Origin: Posidonia oceanica
Taxonomy: Eukaryota; Streptophyta; Magnoliopsida; Alismatales; Posidoniaceae
Direction of reading: 5' to 3'
Assembly (NCBI GenBank): GCA_037176725.1
Contig: JAZBRS010000029.1
Span: 45,146,001-45,210,000 of the forward strand
Length of the DNA stretch: 64,000 bases
Positions within the stretch are counted from its first letter, which is position 1; the number at the start of each line of letters is the position of its first letter. The position numbers were made by a program, and so were the translations under genes. The notes under the pieces are model-generated. The model was not told where the DNA came from. It made no database searches and saw only the letters and a program-made list of their open reading frames with translations. Below are positions 55,191 to 64,000 of the stretch, in pieces.

Positions 55191-55520
55191 TAATGCAATG
55201 GATGATGAGTTGACAGACTCATCACCGGATGGTTAGGGTTATCAGCCCAAGGAGTTGACGGACTCGTTGCCGGATAGTTAGGGTTATCAACCCAAGGAAA
55301 ACAATGCCAGACAGGGTGACGGATGTCATCCGAGCAGTTTGGGCTGCCAGCCCAGAGAAGGAAGGGGAGCTTGTCCTCGCCCGAGGAAGCAAGCAGAAGA
55401 CCAGATCGGCGCAGAACGAAGGGTGCAAACTCCCGTGTGAAAGAAAAGGGGGCATCTTTTCTACCGAGAGAGCCAGCAAGAAAAAGGGGCGAACGAAAGA
55501 TGATAGGTTTCGGACCCGTC
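55191..55520 (-). repeat. Element G 3' region, GATGAG...CTCATC block
   Basis: Contains two copies of a unit of about 65 bp: GATGAGTTGACAGACTCATC (55203-55222) plus CCGGATGGTTAGGGTTATCAGCCC, then GGAGTTGACGGACTCG plus CCGGATAGTTAGGGTTATC. A further related copy is at 56990-57030. The first hairpin has a 6-bp stem GATGAG/CTCATC. The rest is unique. Confidence 0.75.
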
Positions 55521-56490
55521 GACCGCAGGAGGACAGGAATGATAAGTGCAAGCCTTATCAAGACCAGGAAAGGGCTAGGAATGATAGGTGAGAGCCCTAT
55601 CAAGACCAGGGAGAGACAGGAAGAGGTCAGGAATGTAAGTGCAAGCCTTATCAAGACCAGACCGCCAAGAATGATAGGTGCAAGCCCTATCAAGACCAGG
55701 GAGAGGCAAGAAATGGTCAGGACTGATAAGTGCAAGCCTTATCAAGACCGAACCGTCAGGAATGATAGGTGCAAGCCCTATCAAGACCAGGAAGAGGTCA
55801 GGAATGATAAGTGCAAGCCTTATCAAGACCGGATCACCAGGAATGATAGGTGCAAGCCCTATCAAGACCAGGAAGAGGTCAGGAATGATAAGTGCAAGCC
55901 TTATCAAGACCGGACCGCCAGGAATGATAGGTGCAAGCCCTATCAAGACCAGGAAGAGGTCAGGAATGATAAGTGCAAGCTTTATCAAGACTGGACTGCC
56001 AGGAATGATAGGTGCAAGCCCTATCAAGACCAGGAAGAGGTCAGGAATGATAAATGCAAGCCTTATCAAGACCGGATCGCCAGGAATGATAGGTGCAAGC
56101 CCTATCAAGACTAGGAAGAGGTCAGGAATGATAAGTGCAAGCCTTATCAAGACTGGACTGCTAGGAATGATAGGTGCAAGCCCTATCAAAACCAGGAAGA
56201 GGTCAGCAATAATAAGTGCAAGCCTTATCAAGACTGGACCGCCAGGGATGATAGGTGCAAGCCCTATCAAGACCAGGAAGAGGTCAGGAATGATAAGTGC
56301 AAGCCTTATCAAGACCGGACCGCTAGGATGATAGGTGCAAGCCCTATCAAGACCAGGAAGAGGTCAAGAATGATTAGTGCAAGCCTTATCAAGACCGGAC
56401 CGCCAGGAATGATAGGTGCAAGACCTATCAAGACCAGGAAGAGGTCAGGAATGATAAGTGCAAGCCTTATCAAGACTGGAGCGGAAGGCT
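55521..56490 (-). repeat. 81-bp hairpin array with alternating stems (element G)
   Basis: About eleven units of about 81 bp. Each has three hairpins on the plus strand: GATAGGTGCAAGCCCTATC (stem GATAGG/CCTATC), GACCAGGAAGAGGTC (stem GACC/GGTC) and GATAAGTGCAAGCCTTATC (stem GATAAG/CTTATC). The two seven-base loops are identical (TGCAAGC), and the stems differ only at one base pair, G-C against A-T. Units start near 55672, 55763, 55845, 55926, 56007 and so on; the last copies carry point changes. Long frames across it (245-263 codons) are repeat artefacts. Confidence 0.92.
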
Positions 56491-56780
56491 GATGGATGAT
56501 AGGTTCCGGACCCACCGACCGCGAGAGGGTAATTGATAAGATACAGACTTATCGGCCGCAAGAGATTGGAATGTGATAAGTTTTGGACCTATCGACCGTA
56601 GAGGAAAGGTGATAAGTTTCGGACTTATCGACCGCAAGAGTTGGAAAGTGGTAGGTTTCGGACCTATCGACTGCAAGAGTTGGAAAGTGGTAGGCTTCGG
56701 ACCTATCGACCGTAATGGATCGGAATGTGATAAGTTTCGGACTTATCGGCCGCAAAGGGTACAGGGGCAGCAAGATCCGA
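56491..56780 (-). repeat. Short-period hairpin block GATAAG...CTTATC / GATAGG...CCTATC (element G)
   Basis: Five or six units of 40-60 bp with hairpins such as GATAAGATACAGACTTATC, GATAAGTTTCGGACTTATC and GGTAGGTTTCGGACCTATC, each followed by CGACCGCAAGAG-like sequence. Loops differ from the 81-bp array but the stems are the same type. Confidence 0.85.
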
Positions 56781-57398
56781 AAGCGGAGCAAAGAAACGGA
56801 TGGGCCCGCGATAGTTAGGCATGCTAGCCTAGATGCAGCTGGAGATGTGATACCATGGGGCAGCGAAAAAAGATGCCCCTGGTATCAGGGAGGATACCAA
56901 GGGACAGTCGAAGCGCCCGTGGCATCGAAAAAGCGATAGACTAAGCTGACGTGCTTGTCAAACGAGTAGTTAGGGCTACCAGCCCGGTGATGAGTTGATG
57001 GACTCATCGTCGGATAGTTAGGGGTATCAGCCCGGCGGATATGCAGCCAGGAGCGCTTGGCGGCTTTTGCCCATGTTGACGGTGCTGGTCTGCAGAGGTT
57101 CTGGCATCCAAGTGGAACGCAGGGTCTTCTTGTGGCTTCCCTTGGTGCTGAGAGTGTTGATAGTTGCTTCTGAGCTGTCAGGTTCTGATAGTGCCCTTTT
57201 CATGACTCCGAGGGGCTGAAGAAACATGCTGAAGATATGATTGTAAGACCAAGTATGCACCATGTTATGGAAGCCAAACCAAACACACAAGCACATGGTA
57301 CAAAACACCCTTGCATTAACAAAGTCTTGATTACATGCCTATAACAGGCAGAACAGAGTACAGCAAGACTCAAAATGGGATAAGCAGATGCGGAGGCC
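56781..57398 (-). other. Element G region between extra ORF and hairpin arrays
   Basis: Non-coding. Contains GATACCATGGGGCAGC...GATGCCCCTGGTATCAGGGAGGATACCAAGGG (56848-56905), matching A 6050-6170 reversed, a GATGAGTTGATGGACTCATC hairpin (56991-57010), and unremarkable sequence to the end of the ORF. Confidence 0.7.
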
Positions 57399-58601
57399 CT
57401 AGTCAGTACGGGCCTTCTTCGACTTCCTAGTGTCAAGGAAGGGACGTGCGCCTAGTGGGATCTCATTAATGGGCCAGAGCCCCTGCACTTCAGTCAGATA
57501 CTCAGGAGTACATCCTGAGCCCCTTGCTGCTGCAATGTTAGTGGACTTTACGCCATGGCGTAGGAGGTCTGCTAATTCCGTTGTGGGTGCAACCGTGCTA
57601 AAAGGATAGGGTTGGACTAGTTTTGGCGCAGTTCTATCAACAAATGCCCCTTGGCGGAGACCAAATTGCCGCATAACCCGGATGGGGTGGTATTCCACGC
57701 CTTCAGTGAACCCTGGCAGGATGACCAGGCGCATGTCGCGGGCGCAGAAGAAGACGGTGAATGGCTCTACTACAGTTGGAATGATATGCCAAGTTACTGT
57801 ATCATCAATCAGCTATTCCAGCCTTTCGTACTCCTCGCGGACAGTTTTGACAGTCTTGGTGTGGCCGTTACTATAGTACGTCTCGAATGCATGCTTCTGC
57901 GGACGCAGGATGTCCACCTCCAGGTGTCCAGCTAACCACACTTGTACCAAAGCCCCGCAGCCATGAAAGTGGCGGTAGCGGTGTGAGATGCGGTCCAGTC
58001 TGCGGTACGTCTCAGCCAAGACGACGGGTGCCAGGTCGATTTGGCGGGTCACCATAGCAAGGGCGATCTCCGCAATCTCAATAGCTACAGTCATCTGGCC
58101 ATGACTAAAAATCAGCTTGCCCAAGAAGCAGTTGACAAAGCCGCGAAGCCACAGTTCGTCCCCTAGTTCAGTGTGCTTTTTGGAGACTTCTTCAAAATAG
58201 TTCAGGCGGAGTGCAGGTATAGGTCCGTCGACGCAGACCAATCTCTTCTCGCAAATTTGTGCAGAGAGTCCCATAAGTTGCCTCAAGACGGTGACATAGC
58301 CAGAACGCCTCATGAACACAGTAGGTCCCATGATCGTGGAGAAGCCGCAGATTCGGCGTACTTCTTCCAGCGTAAGTGTCAGCTTCGTCCTTCCGAAGCG
58401 GAAGACATGGTGTGCCAGTTTCCAGAACCTTGCAATAGCACACAAGAGGTGTCGGCTGACCTCCACATCAGTAGCTTTCAGGAGTCTGGGTAGGATGCCC
58501 CATAGGCTCAGCTTTTCACCGTCAGCTTCGGTGAGCATGGCGATCCATCCTCGGAGAGTCTTAGAGCAGTGTGCTGGGGTCACCAAGGTGGGGAAACCCA
58601 T
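57399..58601 (-). pseudogene. Element G extra ORF: DUF7745 / plant-mobile-domain-like protein
   Basis: About 400 codons from ATG 58601 (MGFPTLVTP), homologous over its whole length to A 4386-5579. Motifs: HVFRFGRTKLTLTLEE, RRICGFS, DELWLRGFVNCFLGKLIFSHG, AEIALAMVTRQIDLAPVVLAETYRRLDRISHR, then VEYHPIRVMRQFG, GLWPINEIP and a basic end (KKART). One in-frame stop near 57813, where A has Ala. The frame upstream of the ATG stays open for ten codons, but the ATG matches A. Two independently inserted elements keep nearly the same frame, so this ORF belonged to the active family. Family name by motif memory; role unknown. Confidence 0.65.
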
Positions 58602-60315
58602 TGCAGGCAAAAATGCAGGCAGCTGGTGCAAAATCTACAGGTACCTGTAGCCAAATCTGTTTCATCAATCCGGAACACATACAGGCACATAACATTGGCA
58701 GACAGAGAAGCAGATGTGCATATAAAGCTGATAAAGTAGTTCAAATGCTACAGCTAGCGATCAGACCACAGAATTCAAGCACGTTCAGCTAAGCAAAAAA
58801 ACGGGGGGCTTTGCCTGTACAGGGCAGAGCCACACAAATGGCGCTCTTGTCCTCGTTTGTGCAGAGTGAGGAGACAAGGGAGGGGGGCTTCGTTCGCCTG
58901 GAACGTCACAAAGGAGGCACGCTTGTCCTTGTCCTGTATGGAGCAAGGGGACAAGTGGAAAAGAGACTTCGTCCATCCGGAGTGAAATCACACAGGGATT
59001 AAGGGTAGTGCCTGATTGTGCAGACCCGACGGCCCAAAGGGGGGGCCCAGGGGGGTGCCAAGGTTGTCCTGCTGCCTCTGGAGTGATCGCTCTGTCCCTG
59101 GCTACTGATGCCTTCCCTGAACTGTTGGACTGGCGGTGATTAGCTGATCTGAAGCTTGGAGGCGGTCAACCTACCTTGGCAGAAGTACTGTCCCAGTGCT
59201 GAGCCAAGCCTTGCAGAGCAGGAGGAAAGGGGGTGGGGATGATTTGATAGCGAATAGATGCATGCATGCTCTATACTAAATCTATCGCCCTCAGCATACG
59301 GAGTGCTTGATGCCTGCTGCAAAGGAAGGTGCGGTCTCTAACTCACCAGACTCTACTCGGATTCCTAACTGTTAGTGGTGCTCCAGAAAGGGTATTATGG
59401 GTGCTCGAATGGTGGTGTAGTGAGGACAGGCTCCATGCCAAACTCTCAAGGAGCTACACCTACTCTTTCCATTTTTTCTCGTCTCTCTTTTTTTTTCTTT
59501 GCTCCCACATAGGTGTGCAGTATTTTCCCTATCCCTGGCCTAGGGGGAAGATGGGTGTCTGGTAATGGCTGGGATGAGTGGTTAGGCCCCACGGGATCTG
59601 TGTATTTCCTAGGTGCAAATTTGGTTCCTCTCTAAGACAGGGAAAGGGGGGCGGAATCACGCTGTTTGCCTTTGTTTCTGGGGTTGACTTTTGTTTTAGC
59701 CCCTCTTTTTTGTTTTGCTTGTTGTTGCTTTCTTCTTTTTCTTTTTGTCTTTTCTTTCTTGTTCCTCTTCTTTTTTTCCTTGGCTCGCAGGCTTCCGCTG
59801 TCCCTAACTTAGAGGTAATGGGCGCCTGGTTTTGAGACAAAAAGGGGCTAGGCTCTGTATGACTTGTGGATTTGCAGGCGTGGATGTGGATCCTCCCCAA
59901 GGCAAATTGGAGGGACGAGGTCGTACTACACACCTCTATCTCCAGGGTTAACTCCTGTCTTCGCCTTCTAGTTTTCTATGGGGGCTAGGCTAAGGCATGT
60001 AGGTCTTGCTCACACCCTAGGATGTTTTTCTTCTCCCTCTTGAGGTGTAGGTCCTGAAGGGGTTTAGACATTTCGTCCGTCCTCATTGGATGGTGGCTCC
60101 CTCACTAGTTAAGACATCCAAGTAGCGTCAAGTGAGGTAGAGGGTACTCCTTCCAGAGCAGGCAAGCATCTCCAATTTTCATCATCGGGCCTATGATAGT
60201 GACGCACACAATATATTTACAACTTTCTTTGCTAAAAAATAAACAAGCCTAAAATGCATGCGAAAGAAGGAATGCAAGAAGTAGAAGAGGCAAGGCTGTG
60301 CAAGGCTGCGGCGGG
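58602..60315 (-). other. Element G post-pol region
   Basis: Non-coding interval between integrase end (60316) and the extra ORF. Homologous to A 2903-4385 and to the joined B pieces (41057-42285 plus 48171-48536). Contains the CGTCCGTATAGG-like/CTTGTCC blocks, a T/C tract (reversed purine tract near 59480-59510 and 59700-59780) and GTGGCTCCCTCACTAG. No conserved ORF. Confidence 0.82.
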
Positions 60316-61596
60316 CTACTGGTAGTACTTCTTGAGGTAGCATGAGTTTACCGGCTCAGACTGCTCGACCTGATCCATGTCCTCAAGGACTGCTGCGCCG
60401 CTAGAGAAGATCCGCTTGATTAAGAAGGGGCCACGCCAGTTGGGCCGGAATTTCTCTCGGCTGTCAGGGAGATGGATGGCTCGGAGGACCATATCCCCTG
60501 GATTGAAGCTTCTGGGCCTAACCTTCTTCAGCTATGCTCTAGCCGAGTGCTTCTGGTAGCACTAAGCATGATGTATGGCTTGCAACCTGTGCTCATCAAT
60601 CAAGTTTAGCTAGATACGACGGTCTTCGACCCATTCTGCTTCTTCCAGCTGAGCTTCTCGTAGGATCCGCAGTGAGGGGATCTCTACTTCAACAGGCAAC
60701 ATTGCCTCCATGCCGTATACCAGAGAATACGGGGTGGCCCTTGTTGAGGTCCGGACTGATGTCTTGTACGCCCAGAGCGCGTATGGAAGCTTATCATGCC
60801 AGTCCTTGTGAGTCTCTGCCATCTTTTTCAAGATTTTGACAAGGTTCTTGTTGGCAGACTCTACCGCGCCATTCATCTGTGGCCGATAAGGCGAGGATCA
60901 GTGATGCTTGATGTGGAAGCCTTGCAGGTAGTCTTCGATCCTCTTGGCGATGAAGTTTGTACCGTTATCAGAGATAAGTGCGTACGGGACCCCATACCGA
61001 GCTATGATATTGTTTTTGATAAACTTTTCGGTAGCCACGGCAGTAACCGTCTTGTAGGAGGCCGCTTCCACCCACTTAGTAAAGTAGTCGATCGCTACCA
61101 GAATATAGCGATGACCGTTGGAAGCTGGTGGGTGTATGGCGCCAATGACATCGATCCCCCAGGTGGAGAAAGGCCAAGGCGAAGACATGCTGTACAATTC
61201 TTGTAGGGGCGCGTGTATGAAGTTCCCATGGATCTGGTAGCTATGGCACTTGCGTACAAATTGGCAGCAGTCTGCCTCCATGGTTGACCAGAAGTAGCCT
61301 TGGAGCATGATCTTCTTTGTCAGCAACACACCATTCATGTGAGGGCCGTAGGTCCCTGCATGGACTTGGAGCATCAGTGTGTCGGCCTCCTTCTTGTCTA
61401 CGCAGTGTAGGAGCATCTGGTTGTAGGATCTTCTGTACAGATGTCCTGCCCCTATCACATACTTTGACGCCAGATGCGCCAGAGTCTTTCTGTCTACTGC
61501 TGAGGCGCCAGGTGGGGGGCTGCCGGATTCCAGGAAGACCTTAATGTCGTGGTACCATGGGAGTTCCTCTGCTGGATTTGCTTCCTCGATAGTCAT
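60316..61596 (-). pseudogene. Element G integrase
   Basis: HHCC finger (VHAGTYGPH, where the usual Cys is Tyr; KCHSYQIHG has a second Cys lost, so the zinc site is damaged). Core: WGIDVIGAIHPPASNG, SDNGTNF, NGAVESANKN with catalytic Glu. A TGA (Arg in relatives) lies near 60898. Further stops near 60609 and 60563 replace Gln codons. Ends KKYYQ with TAG at 60316-60318. Confidence 0.9.
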
Positions 61597-62176
61597 GCAG
61601 TGTGCGGGCTATTCCACATGAGAGACTGATACGTCTACTGCACGGCCTTCAGGTATAGAGAGCCAAGATGCAAGGGTTGTCAGAGCATCTGCATAGGCGT
61701 TCTTGGCTCTATTCATGTAAGTGAAGCGGATGTCTTCAAATTCTCCTATCAGCCTCAGCAGGCATTCATGGTAAGGTACTAGCTTAGGGTCCTTGGTTTT
61801 CCAGTCGCCGTTAACTTGGGAGATGATCAGCATCGCATCTCCGTGCACATGCAGCTTGCGCACGTCATGCTCGAGGGTGACTTGTTGTCCCAGAAGGCAG
61901 GCTTCATACTCTGCTTCATTGTTGGTGCAAGGGAATATCATCTTCCTTGCAAAGGGGACTAGAACTCCCTATGGCGTTGATAGGACAGCGCCGATGCCTC
62001 TGCCCATTCTATTAACTGCGCCATCGAAGTACAGATGCCACTGTAATTCGTCTTAGGATCTTTTTGCTCTGAATCCTCCATGGTGAACAGGATGTCTTTA
62101 TTAGGGAACTATGTCTGCAGAGGCTGGTACTCAGGTAAGGGGAAGTCGGCCAGATGATCCACCATTGCCTGACCCT
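61597..62176 (-). pseudogene. Element G archaeal-type RNase H
   Basis: NNEAEYEACLLGQ, KLHVHGDAMLIISQVNG and RAKNAYADALTTLAS on the minus strand; upstream WHLYFDGAVN-like sequence with catalytic Asp near 62020-62040. Stops near 61612, 61971 and 62110 replace Gln codons. Confidence 0.85.
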
Positions 62177-63335
62177 TCATTGATTTCTGTGTGACGAAAG
62201 TATTGTCATATTGAGACAATAACACCTGCCACTTAACACATCTGTCCACCATAGCCGGCTTCTGAAAATGGTACTTGATTGGGTCATGTCAGCATATAGC
62301 TGAACTGGGTGTGCCATCATGTAATGCCTTAGCTTCTGTGCGGCCCAGACTAGAGATAGGTACGTCTTCTCTATGGTGCTATATCTGGCTTCGCAATCAG
62401 TAAACTTCTTACTCAGGTAGTAGATGGTACGCTCCTTTCTACCTGTTTCATCATGTTGGCCCAAGATGGCGCCCATGGAATGCAGCGTGGTAGAAAGATA
62501 GAGAATTAGAGGTCTCCCTGGCACAGGAGAGACCAGGACAGGAGGCTTGATCAGAAGTTACTTGATCTTGTCAAATGCAGCTTGGCACTCCGTGCTCTAG
62601 TTGATCCATACATTCTTCTTTAGGAGCTTAAAGATCGGTTCACAGATAGGAGTAAGTTGTGCAATGAACCGGCTGATAAACTGCAGGCGCCCCAGTAGGC
62701 CTCTAACTTCTTTATCAGTCTTGGGGGGTGGCATGTCTATGATGGCTTTAGCCTTACTTGGGTCTACTTCCATCCCCCTCTAGCTGATGATATAGCCCAA
62801 TAGCTTGCCGAATGATACCCCGAACATGCATTTACTGGGGTTAAGGCGAAGCTTATACTTCCTCAGGCGATCAAAGAGCTTCTTGAGGCAGATAAGATGA
62901 CCCTCAGGCTCCCTAGACTTAGCAATGATGTCGTCCACGTAAACCTCGACTTCTTGGTGCATGAGGTCGTGGAATAATGCTGTCATCGCCCTCTAGTATG
63001 TAGCTCCGGCATTCTTGAGCCCAAATGGCATGACCTGATAGCAGAAGACTCCCCAGGGGGTGATAAATGAGGTCTTCTCCATGTCTTCCTCTGCCATTCT
63101 GATCTGATTGTAGCCGGAGAAGCCGTCCATGAAAGATAGCATCTTGTGGCCTGCAGTGTTGTCGACTAGGACGTCGATGTGAGGCAATGGGAAATCGTCC
63201 TTGGGACTCGCCTTGTTCAGGTCCCTATAGTCGATACATATCCAGACTCGACCATCCTTCTTGGGCACTGGCACAATGTTTGCAAGCCACTCTGGATAGA
63301 GGACGACCTTGAGAAAACCAACGCTGTGCTACTTC
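62177..63335 (-). pseudogene. Element G reverse transcriptase and RNase H 1
   Basis: RT pieces 63274-62993 (VPKKDGRVWICIDYRDLNKASP, FMDGFSGYNQI, MPFGLKNAGATY) and 62986-62780 (YVDDIIAKS, catalytic box intact near 62940). Then RNase H 1 at 62524-62177 (STTLHSMGAILGQ). Stops near 62994, 62782 and 62565 replace Gln and one near 62598 replaces Trp; a deletion/frameshift lies near 62290. Dead enzyme. Confidence 0.9.
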
Positions 63336-64000
63336 ATGATTTCCTCTTTGATTTTGAGCAGCCATTGTGGTCGCCACTTTCGGGGCTTTTGCTTTACTAG
63401 CTTCGCGTCTGGATCTAAAGGCAAGTTGTGCACCACGATCTCGACATCAAGGCCGACCATATCTTCGTAGCTCCAAGCGAAGACATCGGCATATTCCATG
63501 AGGAATGCAATAAACTCTGCTTTGGCTTGGGACGGTAGTAGGGCACTGATGCGAACCTCTCTGATATCTTCAGCTGTGCCAACATTGATAACCTCTGTCT
63601 CTTCCTCGACGTGGAGGTTGGGCCTTTCCGGGTCATCATCATAAGGCTGAAACTCAGGCGACGATTCATCATTCTCATCTACACCTAAATCCCCTTCCTC
63701 CTCACATGCAATGAGTTCTGAGAGGATCTCCTTCTCAAATGTAGGATCTGTAATGTCGAAGGAGTGAACAGGTTCCGCCTCTTGATCCAGATGATGCCTC
63801 AGGATGGTCACACTCACTCGAGTATTTTTGTGGGCTTGGTGGGTGACGCCTGCTTCAGTGGCCCCTAGTCCCGCTGACTGATCTGGCTGCTCTGTCTGTT
63901 CTGACTGCTCTGGCACCACTGTCACTGCTGGGACTGTCTGGAATACTGGGACTACACTGTCTGCTACTGCTACTGCCTGTACTGTCTCATGCTCCGTGTT
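63336..64000 (-). pseudogene. Element G protease-RT linker and RT entry motif (continues past window)
   Basis: Minus-strand frame 63925-63329 with VSVTILRHHLDQEAEP, FDITDPTFEKEILSEL, an acidic stretch and EYADVFAWSYEDMVGLD. It matches B 37490-37980 closely and ends in a TAG (Gln in relatives) near 63331. The part 63926-64000 is the Thr/Val/Ala-rich linker; the window ends inside it. Confidence 0.88.

Larger units (their letters stand above)
48537..64000 (-). mobile_element. Element G: Tat-lineage retrotransposon, 3' LTR through RT, continues past window
   Basis: Minus strand, read from right: linker, RT, RNase H 1, archaeal-type RNase H, integrase, post-pol region, extra ORF, hairpin arrays, polypurine tract and 3' LTR (54703 down to 48537). 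The 5' part lies right of 64000. It is inserted in element B. Its organisation after pol matches element A although the LTR subfamily differs. Confidence 0.92.

Noticed and set aside
55323..56331. ORFs of 217-263 codons in the element G array
   Set aside because: The 81-bp unit is a multiple of three and lacks stops in several frames; the peptide is purely periodic.

Overview
The window is plant nuclear DNA made entirely of nested Ty3/gypsy LTR retrotransposons; I see no host gene, rRNA or tRNA gene. Plant origin is supported by three things. The pol genes carry a second, archaeal-type RNase H after the normal one, which is typical of the plant Tat/Ogre lineage. One 5' LTR is followed by a primer-binding site of the tRNA-Arg type used by Ogre-like elements. 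Two elements carry a plant-only DUF7745/plant-mobile-domain-like ORF. Species cannot be told from the sequence; LTRs of 3.4-6.2 kb and deep nesting suggest a large, repeat-rich angiosperm genome.

Layout. Element A (+, 1-14147) enters inside its RT and runs through RNase H, integrase, an extra ORF, a large hairpin-repeat region, a polypurine tract and a 6.1-kb 3' LTR (8041-14147). It sits in the post-pol region of element D (-, 14148 to about 21671: post-pol region, IN, RNases H, RT, protease, gag C-terminus). D's gag is cut by element B (+, 21684-48536 and beyond): 5' LTR, PBS, leader, gag, protease/G-patch, RT, RNases H, IN and post-pol region. B holds three later insertions: solo LTR C (27405-30763, TSD CATTG) in its 5' LTR; solo LTR S (42286-48165, TSD CAGGG) in its post-pol region; and element G (-, 48537 to beyond 64000) just before the place where B's extra ORF should begin. 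G shows its 3' LTR, polypurine tract, hairpin-repeat region, extra ORF, IN, RNases H and RT. D is therefore older than A and B, and B is older than C, S and G.

All pol genes are broken. In B and G most in-frame stops replace Gln codons (CAG to TAG), the pattern expected from deamination of methylated CHG sites.

The most unusual content is structural. The two complete 3' regions (A 5880-7466, G 55200-56780) sit in the same slot, between the extra ORF and the polypurine tract. Both are arrays of short hairpins of the type GATAGG...CCTATC. In A the hairpins are grouped into about 160-bp units, each closed by its own pair of complementary arms; the arm sequence differs from unit to unit but stays complementary within a unit. 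In G, stems alternate between G-C and A-T versions at one position. Solo LTR C has seven dispersed modules built on the palindrome GCGTCCAACGTTGGACGC. This covariation suggests that folding itself has been maintained. Other oddities are PBS-like copies inside every LTR, a polypurine-tract remnant left outside B's 5' LTR, and a gene-like block ending in a splice-donor-like site inside the LTRs.
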